This document shows, one piece after another, positions 21,562-31,849 of a DNA stretch of 64,000 bases. Below the pieces are notes generated by a model, which saw only the letters and a list, made by a program, of their open reading frames with translations, made no database searches and was not told the origin of the DNA. Origin of the DNA: Rehmannia glutinosa (taxonomy: Eukaryota; Streptophyta; Magnoliopsida; Lamiales; Orobanchaceae); assembly GCA_016081115.2 (NCBI GenBank), contig CM071934.1:58885267-58949266 (forward strand). The letters run 5' to 3'. The position numbers and the translations under genes are program-made. How positions within the stretch are numbered: position 1 is the stretch's first letter; each line of letters opens with the position of its first letter.

Positions 21562-22080
21562 ATGGAAGAAGTCAATTATTTCAATAACTGGAATTTCTAC
21601 AGTTATTGGAATAATCCTACTCCTACACAATATTGTTCAGATTGGAGGAATTACGAAGATTTTTCATATGCTAATACGGAGAATGTGATTCCACCACCAT
21701 CAAGCTTCAATGTAATAAATGGGTTTACCGATGCAGAGGCAAAACCATCTTTGGAAGACGCCCTGATTTCATTCATGAATCAAACGACTTCATTCATGAG
21801 TCAAATAAATTTATTCATGAGGGAAATGAGAAATAGCTTTACCAAGAACGAAGCAAAGATGGACAAGATGAAGTTGCAATTGACACAATTGGCCAATACT
21901 ATGGATTCACAATTGAAAAATCTCGAGACTCAAATGGGCCAATTAGTTACAATTGTTGGTGGGCAACAACAAAAGATCCAGTTTTTGAGCACCACCAAAG
22001 TCAACTCAAAGGAACAATGTAGTGCCATTCATCAAAGGAGTGGTACCAAATACAAGGAGCCAAAAATCCTGGAAAAGTAA
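21562..22080 (+). CDS. Short gag-like protein, 172 aa
   Basis: An ATG at 21562, soon after the primer site, opens a frame to TAA at 22078. Residues 1-65 are Tyr/Asn-rich. From about 68 the sequence SLEDALISFMNQTTSFMSQI, a helical stretch and LKNLETQMGQLVTIVGGQQQ then NSKEQCSAIHQRSG follow. This corresponds to the C-terminal part of Athila-type gag, which usually reads S-L-E-D ... LE-Q-GQLA ... NP-EQC-AI-LRSG. The capsid core and zinc knuckle are missing. It is therefore a deletion product of gag, perhaps still translated. No pol follows. Confidence 0.6.
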   Translation: MEEVNYFNNWNFYSYWNNPTPTQYCSDWRNYEDFSYANTENVIPPPSSFNVINGFTDAEAKPSLEDALISFMNQTTSFMSQINLFMREMRNSFTKNEAKMDKMKLQLTQLANTMDSQLKNLETQMGQLVTIVGGQQQKIQFLSTTKVNSKEQCSAIHQRSGTKYKEPKILEK

Positions 22081-24107
22081 GAAAGTTCGGAACCAAACAC
22101 GGATTGTGTGTCTATGCACTTTCAGCTCATGTGTGGTACCGAAAAGGAGCAAAAACAGGACAAGGAACACACGAACCATGTGTGTACGCCCGTGCAGCGC
22201 GTGCAAGATATCATAAGAAAACTATTCTAGAATGAGACGAGCACGAACTATGCGTATGCACACGAACAATATGCGCGTAATTCAAATCAAAGTGTTCCAA
22301 CACCAGGACTCCGCTACTTTCTTGGAAATCCTAATTATGTATTACTAGATGCAAACAATGCAAAAAACGGTTCTTGACCACGACCCAAACCAGCTAATAT
22401 ATGCATTCAAAGGTGGTACAAAATGAAATTAACAGGCGTCGAGCTAAAGACGTTAAATATAGCGCTTGTTGGGAGGCAACCCAACGGTTTGTGGTGTGAT
22501 ATTTGTTTTTGTTTGTTTTCTTAAAAAAAAAAAAGAAAATTACCTAATTTTACTTTGCAGCCACGCACGGGCAGGGCGTGCGTTTGGCGCACGGCCTGTG
22601 CGGAAGAGACACCCAAGGAGGGCGTGGGCCATGAACCGCTGCCGCCCCCACAATAAATCATGTCCAATCCACACATGTTTATATTGAAATTCTATCTTCT
22701 CTTACGTGCGATATAATTTCATTTAAGTTTGGGGGGGAGAGAAAATTATTTTGATATGAAATGTGTGGATAGAAAAAAAAATTGTGCATTTTGTGTGTTT
22801 TCATATAGTTGCATGTAAAACATTTTAGGTTGCATTTGCATTAGAAGCACGTTTACAGTTTTAGCACGTTTATTGTTTTCATAGATTTTAAGGAGTGAGT
22901 TGACCGTGTGCGACGAGACTTGACGCTTATATTTTTGAAAAATTTGTATTGTTTTGATTGGGTGTTGAGTATGAGTTGATTGAGCCATGAATAGATGATA
23001 TTGAGCATGTGGATATTGAAAACATGGTTTGATGCTTTTGAATTACGATTTGCAAGCCTCGTGAGCTTTTGAGCCTTTTCGCTTTCACATTATGCAGCCT
23101 TGTTGATGATTTGAGTGTTTCATTCATGTTGTTAGAATTCTAGAACTTGCTCTGGTATCTCTGTCAAGGTCACATGTTGTATGCGAAATGTGAAAATGAT
23201 CAAAGGCCATTTTTGTTAGCCCTTCAAGCCTTTTGCTTACCTAATGATGATATTGAAATCACTAGTTAGCCAACTTGAGCCTATTGCCTAATTTTTGATA
23301 ACCACAATTTAAGCCTTAACTTGATAAATCTTTTACCCAAAACTTGAGTGTATAGCATTGAGTAAAGAGATTGAATAAGGGTGAATGGGTGAAATCAAAA
23401 TTTTAGACGATGGTGTTAGAGTTGGGGATGGGAACAAAGAGGAAAAAAAGAAGGAGAAATAAAGTGTTGAAAACTCGTATAAATGTCGAAAAAAAATTGG
23501 CTTTGTAAATGAGTTTCATTTAAATGAACTTGGGGGCTAAGGATTGTAATTTGAGGTGATTCTCAAAAGAAAGAAAGTAGATGGACATAAGAGAAGTTGA
23601 TGAAAATGAGAGATGATTTGAGTAGCATATTGAGCTTTAATGTAGATGATTTAAATGCTCACATGTCTATACGCTCGAGTTTGAGTCACTCTATCCATAT
23701 TTTCCTACCCTAACCAAAGAACCTTCATTACAACCAAAGAAAAAAGTCCTTTTTGATTCACAAATTGCATACATTCTAGTGGCGGAGATATGAGACGAAT
23801 TGCAAGCCTATGGTAATTTTGCGACATTGAATTGATTTGAGCGTAAACACGTCCTATATTCATTCGAGATGAGAGTATACACTTGATCTTTGAGAGACGT
23901 GATTCTTAGCATTTACCATGGTTTCCTTGATGTATGCTCTATGTTAGATGTTTGAAGCTTGGTTGATTCATTGCTTGACACCTATGATGAACAATACGAA
24001 TTTTATGGAGTTGTTGTGCGTTTTACTTTTCATTACTCCCAGTCATGTGTTATCTTGTTTCTAAAAGCGTTGACCGGGACGACCAACAGTTTAAGTTTGG
24101 GGGTATT
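22081..24107 (+). other. Non-coding interior and purine tract of the Athila-type element
   Basis: No long frame. Early on there are GCACG/CGTGC-rich words (22170-22270, 22560-22620) like those in the Copia LTR. The interior ends in TTTAAGTTTGGGGGTAT (about 24090-24106), the polypurine tract next to the 3' LTR at 24108. Confidence 0.7.
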
Positions 24108-25562
24108 TGTTCACTTGGTTTTATACCATTGATTTGGGCTTCCAAGACTTGAGTTTTGTGTTGTTTTTGAGTATTTTGAGTCATTTGAGTAGCCAATCCA
24201 TGTTGACAGACGATTATATTGATTTTATAGTCATAGTAATGAATTTTGTATCAAAAGAAGTACTAACGAGCAAACAACGAGAGATTGATTTGAAGAAACG
24301 TCCAAACGCGTCTGAAATTTCCATCATTGGCAGCATTTTGTATTTTGGCCATAACTCTCTCTACAAAATTGATATTGAGATGATTCAAGTGGCTATGAAA
24401 AGCTAAGAGATAGGGCTACAACTTTGATGAAGGGCTCAAAATCAAATTTGGATTGTGTTGGGCGTTAAAACCGGGAGGGAGCTGCAGCGCCCGTCACCTA
24501 GCGCTGCAGCGCCCGGTACAGGGCTTTTCACCCCCAAAATTAAAGTTGGGCGCCGCAGCGCCCCTGGGCGGAATTTCCTATGTTACTCCACCTTTTCCTT
24601 GAACTTTTGAGGGGATATAAATAGAAGATGGGAGCCTTGATCTAGGGAGGAAGAAAAGTCTGGGAATACACCCAAGAACACAAGAAATACATCAACTTCA
24701 TCAAGGAAGAACCAAGGGAAGAATCGAGTCGAATCGAAGCTTGAGGATTGAAGATCAATCGAGAGATTATCCATTTCCCTAAGTTTTCTCATTCTTTGTG
24801 CTTTAATCTTTCATTTTAGCTTGTCATGAATATGAACAATTTGTCTATGGGTTGTTTATTTGTAATGAGTAGCTAAACTTCTTGTGATTTTCGGGTTTTG
24901 GAAGTAGATTAATTGAACTCTTGTTGAATGTTTTAATCTTAATTGAAGTTATTGTCTTGAAGCCTATTTGAGTACTTTGTTCTTATTCTTGTTTTATCAT
25001 TTGGCCAATGATTTAGCATGTTTGATATATTGATTCATAATTCGAGAGATGAGTTTCAATATTAGATCTTGAGTACTTGACATGAATATTTGCATAATCG
25101 AGAGGTTTGTGAAAATTTGTGAGGATATATGATCTTTTGTGCATTTGGGAGTTGTGTATCTTATGTTAAGTAGAGATGCTAGCATAGATATTTCAGTCTA
25201 CACTTTATATACATTTCGAGAGGGAGGATAAAATACCGTTGTGATCGTCTTATAGGTGTAGTGATAATAACTTTGACTTTGATTAAATCGGACAACAAGA
25301 GGAATATTAATTGAAACCATAACCCGGGAATCCATTTCATTCCCTTGATAATTCCACTATTCTTAGTATCTTGTGTTTTTGTGGTTAATCTTGTCTTTAC
25401 TTCTACAAAAATTATCAAATTTCGATCGTCTAAATAAAAATAATACTATCTTAGTTCAATACTTAGCGCATAAATTTATTAGTCTCCGTGGATACGACCT
25501 TGCTTACCCTATTCTATAAACTACACCGTACACTTGCGGTGAAGCTAAAAATAAGGCGAACA
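24108..25562 (+). mobile_element. 3' LTR of the Athila-type element
   Basis: It begins TGTTCACTTGG and ends GGCGAACA. It aligns with the 5' LTR at the start, at the GCGCTGCAGCGC palindrome (24501-24512), at TATAAATA (24616-24623) and through TCTCCGTGGATACGAC near 25483-25500. Elsewhere it is strongly diverged and about 110 bp shorter. Confidence 0.85.
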
Positions 25563-25567
25563 CCTGG

Positions 25568-25971
25568 ACCAGGACCCAGCGCGCGTGTGTGCTTTGAACC
25601 AAACCCACAAGCATGTAGCTCCTCACCCCTTTAAAAACTTGGGTGCCCCCAATGGCCCAAACCCATAAGTCCAACTTGGGATATATCAAGTGAGCAAAGT
25701 TTGCCTCTTTTTCCTATGTAGGATGGAGCATTTTTCCTTCCCCACATTTTCTATTTTCCATACCATTTTCTTGTATTAAGTGGCTAACTTCTAGCATTAA
25801 TTTCTCATTCACCCGGAATTGGTTTTGAGAAATTCCAAATGCTATTCTCATTCTACTCTCTTAGTAGAATTTTTACAGATAATTTAATTATATATTTCAC
25901 TATTGGAAACCACTTAATTATTTGGTCAAAATCGGGTCAATACCCATTTTTCCCAAGACCAAATTCCAACA
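25568..25971 (-). mobile_element. Copia 3' LTR, proximal part
   Basis: It aligns closely with 31190-31584 (AACCAAACCCACAAGCATGT, GGGATATATCAAGTGAGCAA and onward to CCAACA). On the minus strand it begins TGTTGG and is preceded by a purine run CATGTGGAGGAT, the copia polypurine tract. It joins 19092-19824 once the nested element is removed. Confidence 0.9.
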
Positions 25972-26518
25972 ATCCTCCACATGAATGAAATTAATGCATG
26001 CGTGTATGCAAATTCACTTGAAAGTCTCGGCGAACTGTTATTGCATCAGGATATGTAGCTTGTAGCTGTGAACATTCCTTAGTAAAATACTATCGGATTT
26101 ACTGGCTGCTTAGTGACGCGATGTCTTGAACTACTCAAGCTGTTTCTGTAAACTGAAACAACAATATTTAAACAATAACAATTCTAACACTTGTTGTTCT
26201 CACGTTGTGTCCATTTCGGCCCTGGACCATATCTTAGATTCATAAGCGTTTCTTTGAAGCGGCCATTACTTCTCACTTATATAGGTGGTCTTCTATTAAA
26301 GAGTATCCTGCCATACCCCATCTTCTGGTATAGGAATCATTAAAAGTCATAAACTTAACCTCACCACATTCAGCAGGTTCCTGTTCACTTGGATGTTTCG
26401 AGAATGAGTTAACACATTTTCTAAGTGTTCAGCTGAACATTCATAACTTAGTTGTCCCATTGAACCAAGCTCTTGGGATCTCCAATTCACAAAGTTGGGT
26501 TACCGCTATGAACATTCT

Positions 26519-29500
26519 TTAGCTTGTGGATTTTAAACCCATTCCCCTTAACAATTTATACAATTGATCTCGATTTATGCCTTTTGTAAGCGGATCCGCA
26601 AGGTTTTCCTTTGACTTTACGTAGTCAACCGAAATAACCCCATTCGAAATCAACTGTCTGATGGTATTGTGTCTTCGACGTATATGTCTAGACTTACCAT
26701 TATACATACTACGTTTTGTCCTTCCAATTGCTGATTGACTATCACAATGTATCAAAACAACAAACACGTGCTTATTCCAACAAGGAATATCCTCCAAGAA
26801 GTTTCTAAGCCATTCTGCTTCTTCTCCAGCTTTATCTAAAGCAATGAACTCCGATTCCATAGTGGATCGAGCTATGCACATTTGTTTAGAAGACTTCCAT
26901 GACACGCTCCTCCACCTATTGTGAAAACATATCCACTTATGGACTTGGAGTCTTTTGTGTCTGATATCTAATTAGCATCACAGTATCCTTCTAATACTAC
27001 TGGATATCTCGTGTAAAGTATTCCATAGTTTATGGTATACTTTAAATATCTAAGTACCCTTGTCACGGCTTTCTAGTGATCCGTACTCGGGTTACTTGTG
27101 AACCTACTTAGCTTACTCACTGAATATTCAATGTCTGGACGTGTACAATTTGTTAAGTACATCAGACTGCCAATTACCCTTGCATGTTCCAGCTGAGAAA
27201 CTGGTTCGCCTCTATTCTTGGCCAAGTGTAGATTTAGATCTACATGTGTCTTAGCCGGAGAACTATCAAAAGCATTAAACTTTCTAAGTATGCTTTCGAC
27301 ATAATGGGATTGTGACAAGACAATTCCATCTGAAGTTCTAGAGATTTTAATCCCTAATATAACATCAGATACTCCCATATCTTTCATGTCAAAGTTCTTC
27401 TTTAACATGTTCTTAGTATCCATGATTAACTCATGACTACTACCCATGATCAACATATCATCTACATAAAGGCATACTATGACGTAATCACTTGTAGTAC
27501 CTTTAATGTAGACACACTTGTCACATTCGTTGATCTTGAAACCGTTTGACTTCATAGTTGAGTCAAACTTTTCATGCCATTGCTTAGGTGTTTGTTTTAG
27601 TCCATAAAGTGACTTAACAAGTTTACACACCTTTCGCTCTTGACCGGGTGCAATGTACCCCTCGGGTTGTTCCATATAAATCTCCTCTTCAAGTCACCAT
27701 TCAAAAAGGCAGTCTTAACGTCCATTTGATGTATCTCAAGGTTATACAAAGCTGCAATAGCAATGAGAACACGAATGGACGTAATCCTCGTGACAGGAGA
27801 ATATGTATCGAAGAAGTCATATCCCTCCTTTTGTCTAAACCCTTTAGCTACCAATCGGGCTTTATACTTGTCGATAGATCCATCTGCTTTATACTTCCTT
27901 TTAAGGATCCACTTGGATCCCAAAGGTTTGCAACCCGGTGGGAGATCAACCAACTCCCAAGTGTGATTTTGCATGATGGAATCTATCTCATTATTGATAG
28001 CTTCTTTCCAGAGAGGAGATTCTAGACTAGATAATGTTTCTTGAATAGTTCTGGGTTCGTTTTATAACATATAAGTTAGAAAATCAGGACCAAAAGACTT
28101 AGCTACTTTTGTCCTTTTACTGCGTCTTGGTTCCTCTTCATCATCACTTTGAGGTAACCTTGTAGTTTCATAAGTTCATTTACTCGAACTTTCTTCTTTC
28201 CGATCTTTGTTCGGAAAGATATTCTCGAAGAATACAATATTTCTTGATTCAATGATCATACCTTTATTTATATCAGGAATAGCTGACTTGCTCATTAAAA
28301 AGTGATATGCACTACTATTGTTAGCATATACAATGAAAGAACAATCGATCGTCTTCGGACCGATTCTAACTTGTTTCGGCTTAGATACTTAGACTTTAGC
28401 CAAACACCCCCACACTTTGAGGTATTTATATGACGGTTTACGTCTCTTCCATAACTTATATGGAGTTTTGTTTTTACCTTTGTGTGGGATCTTATTAAGA
28501 ATGTAGTTTGCAAAAAGTATGGCTTCCCCCCCACAAGTTTTGGGGTAAGCCATAACTTAACAACATCGCATTCATCATCTTCTCAAGAGTACGATTTTTG
28601 CGTTCTGCAACTCCATTTGATTGAGGTGAGTAGGGAGCAGTTGTTTGATGAATTATACCCGCTTCCGAGCAAAATTCTTCAAACGGAGCAACATACTCTC
28701 CGCCTCTATCACTTCGAATCATCTTAATTTTCAAATTAAGCCGATTTTCAATTTCATTCTTATAAGTTTTAAAAGCTACTAAAGCTTCATCTTTGCTTTT
28801 CAGAAGATACATATAGCAATATCTTGTGCAATCGTCTATAAACTTTATGAAGTACTTTTTCTTACCTTGATTTTGCACAAGTTTCAAATCACACACATCT
28901 GTATGAATTAACTCGAGTGGTTTGGTACTTTTCATTACCGAATAAAACAGTGCTTTGGCCAACTTTGCTTCAACACAAATTTCGCATTTGTCTTGTGAAG
29001 CGGTTTTAAACGTAGGTATTAATTCCAGATTCACTAACCTTTTAATTATGTTGAAGTTTACGTGTCCTAATCTATCATGCCATAAATTAGAACAATCCAA
29101 CAAGTAAACAGAAGTAATAGTTTTATTCTTCGCCTCTTGGCGGAAAACATACATTACAAATATCTTAAAGAGCCCCTTATTAAGGTAGCCCTTACAAAGA
29201 AACTGACCATTCTTGGTCATTACAAACTTGTCGAACTCTAACACTAGTCTAAACCCGGTCTTACTAAGCAAAGGACCGGAAACCAAATTCTTGGGGATGT
29301 CCAGGACATGCAACACATCTACAAGCGTAAGCTCCTTTCCGGAAGTCATTTTGAGCACCACCTTGCCAAGCCCCACGATGTTGGAAGTCGAAGAGTTTCC
29401 CATGAAAAGCTTCCTTCCATTTATCGGAGTGTAGGAGGAGAACATCTCCTTATCGACACAAATATGACAAGTAGCCCTGGTATATATCCACCACTCCCTT

Positions 29501-30412
29501 GGGTTATCCAGCATATTGGCTTCAAACACAACGGCGGTGAGATCGAGCTCCGACATGTCGATTGGAACCGACTTGTCCTCCGTCACATTGGCTTGTTGGT
29601 TGCCAACTTGATTGCCCTTTTTCGGGTGACGATAATCCTTGGCCATGTGGTTCGGTTTGCCACAATTGTAGCAATTCCCCTTGAACTTTTTGGCCTTTCT
29701 CTTGTCTTTCTCGGAGTGCTTACGTTTCTTGCTAGTGCTCGATTCAGCAAGATTGGCCTTGGCCACCATTCCAGACTTACTGGATTTCACTTCTGATTTT
29801 CGGTTGTCTTCTTCGATCTGAAGCCGAATAATCAGATCCTCAAGCCCTATCTTTTTGCACTTGTGCTTGAGGTAATTCTTGAAATCCTTCCACAATGGCA
29901 ACAACTTTTCGATTATTGCAGCCACTTGAAATGATTCATTCAAAATTATCCCTTCAGACAATAAGTCGTGAAGTATGATTTGAATCTCCTGAACTTGGCT
30001 GATCACCGTCTTGGTATCAACCATCTTGTACTCGAGAAATTTGCCGACAATAAATTTCTTTGTGCCCGGCATCTTCCGTTTTGTACTTCTTCTTCAAAGA
30101 GTCCCACAACTCTTTGGATGTTTTGAACGTGCTATAGACGTTATAGAGGGTGTCGTCTAGCCCGTTCAAAACATAGTTTCGACACAGAAAATCGCTGTTA
30201 TGCCAAGCATCCACAATAATTCTCCGGTTGTTGTCGATTTCTTCATCGCCAATGGAAGGGGGGTCGTTCTTCAGAAAACGAGACAGCCCCAAGGTGGTAA
30301 GGTAGAATAGCATCTTCTGTTGCTAGCGTTTGAAGTCGACGCCGGAGAACTTAGGATGCTTTTCGCCGTGAGCAGGAGCAGAAGCCATTGGTGTGAACGA
30401 GATTGACGCCAT
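26519..30412 (-). pseudogene. Ty1/copia gag-pol polyprotein, inactivated
   Basis: Reading leftward from ATG 30412: gag begins MASISFTPMASAPAHGEKHP, has a TAG at 30325-30323 where a Trp is expected, then a capsid core (30313-30017) and a frameshift near 30065. The next frame (30072-28495) has the knuckle CYNCGKPNHMAKDY, its last Cys replaced by Tyr; a protease whose D-T-G triad is replaced by Y-T-R; the GAG-pre-integrase HxxxH...CxxC (WHDRLGH, CEIC); and an integrase core with D (HTDVCD), D (SDRGGEY) and E (VAERKN). After frameshifts, RT follows (27974-27073) with LYVDDML, then RNase H (26905-26519) ending in ADPLTKG. Order and motifs are Ty1/copia, resembling Tnt1-type polyproteins. With the protease triad and several frames lost it cannot support transposition. 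Confidence 0.92.
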
Positions 30413-30445
30413 CCTCTTGAACATAAATAATTTTCTTCTTGCGAT

Positions 30446-31584
30446 TGTTGGGTAAATATATCTGGTTTACTATTTAAGAAATGGCTAAGTGTTTGGATGT
30501 TTTGACTTAGTCGAGACCTGAATTCGATTCAGTCTCCCCAAGATGAAAACGCACCGTATACAAAGTGCTAACGGTTCTGGCGTACATTCCTAAGATACAA
30601 TGACTATTTCTATTCTGGTTTAGCAGCACTTGCAAAAACCGGAACTACAGCAAACAACTGGTGTTTGAACTTGCAAGCTTTTGAAGGAGGGAATGTCAAT
30701 ATGCAGATAATGCAATGACCGATTTTTATGCTTGTGATCTTATGAATTTCGTGTATAAAATCATCTGCAGGGGCTTCTATTATATAGGCAACCACGTGCC
30801 CGTATGAAAAATCATGTCTTTTGGCTCGAAAAGACATGTTTACACTGAACAGACGCATCTGTTCATCCCTTCGCATCGACGCATGACCTGGCGCACGGCC
30901 CGTGCGTGGATGCGAATGAAAATGCAAAGTTTTGACTTGACGCACGACCCAACGCACGGGCCATGCTTCCGCCCGTGCTTGGATGTGGGTCGGGTCGTGC
31001 GTCCGCCCGTGCGCGGATGCGAGCACTTTCCCGTTGGAAACTTTAATTAATTAATTAAAAAATTAATTATTTATTTATTTTAAAGTTTTTTGGTCCAAAA
31101 AGAATAAGGGCCTTGAAGCCCAGGCCCACGGTCTGGACTTGGGCCGGGGCTAGTCGAGCCGAGCCAGCGGGCGGGCGGCGGCGGTGGCACGCGCGCACGC
31201 GTGTGCTTTGAACCAAACCCACAAGCATGTAGGTCCTCACCCCTTTAAAAACTTGGGTGCCCCCAAGGGCCCAAACCCATAAGTCCAACTTGGGATATAT
31301 CAAGTGAGCAAACTTTGCCTCCTTTTCCTATGTGGGATAGAGCATTTCTCCTTCCCCACATTTTCCATTTTTCATACCATTTTCTTGTATTAAGTGGCTA
31401 ACTTCTAGCATTAATTTCTCATTCACCCGGAATTGGTTTTGAGAAATTCCAAATGCTATTCTCATCTACTCTCTTAGTATAATTTTTACAAATAATTTAA
31501 TTCCATTTTTCACTAAAGGAAACCACTTAATTATTTGGTCAAAATCAGGTCAACACTCATTTTTCCAAAGATCAAATTCCAACA
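30446..31584 (-). mobile_element. Copia 5' LTR
   Basis: 1139 bp, minus orientation, TGTTGG...CCCAACA on the minus strand. It carries the GC-rich hairpin boxes (30890-31020) and a TATA-like CCTATATAATAG (about 30777-30788). I could not find a standard TGGTATCAGAGC primer site next to its minus-strand end (30445 downward), so the priming tRNA is unclear. Confidence 0.92.
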
Positions 31585-31589
31585 ATAAT

Positions 31590-31849
31590 CTTAATTTGGA
31601 CATATTCCATAATCAATCGAATATGATATAATCTTAACCTACAAGATAATGGACTCTAAGGTATGCATAATAATCTTCTTTGTAACTCATAGCGCAAAAA
31701 CAATCATTTGCAAACTCGTTAGTGCAACATGGTCTTTATATATAGATCACCTTGCTAGCACAAGACAAATTACCCATAAAATGCAACACACCTTTGAACA
31801 TAATCATGGGTAGATTCAAGGGGGGCAGGGGCACCCAAAATTTTTTATC
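31590..31849. other. Gene-free DNA between the copia element and a LINE
   Basis: AT-rich flank of the copia target site ending in a G-rich TTCAAGGGGGGCAGGGGC (31817-31834). Nothing coding is seen. Confidence 0.5.

Larger units (their letters stand above)
19825..25562 (+). mobile_element. Athila-type non-autonomous gypsy element
   Basis: Two LTRs (19825-21388 and 24108-25562) enclose a 2.7-kb interior with a primer site, one short gag-like frame, the GTTGGGAGGCAACCCAACGG motif near 22468-22488 typical of Athila-type interiors, and a purine tract. Ends are TGTTCA...GAACA and the flanks carry a perfect 5-bp duplication CCTGG (19820-19824, 25563-25567). No protease, RT or integrase is present, so mobilisation must have depended on an autonomous relative. 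The two LTRs share starts, TATA region and ends but differ by many substitutions and indels. Confidence 0.9.
19092..31584 (-). mobile_element. Ty1/copia retrotransposon (minus strand), split by a nested gypsy element
   Basis: Outer ends TGTTGGG (19092) and CCAACA (31584) are flanked by a perfect 5-bp duplication ATAAT (19087-19091, 31585-31589). On the minus strand the order is 5' LTR (31584-30446), gag, protease, integrase, RT, RNase H (30412-26519), purine tract, 3' LTR. The 3' LTR is in two pieces (25971-25568 and 19824-19092) because an Athila-type element with its own TSD sits inside it. Removing the nested element leaves a copia element of roughly 6.8 kb. Gene order protease-integrase-RT is diagnostic of Ty1/copia. 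Confidence 0.93.
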
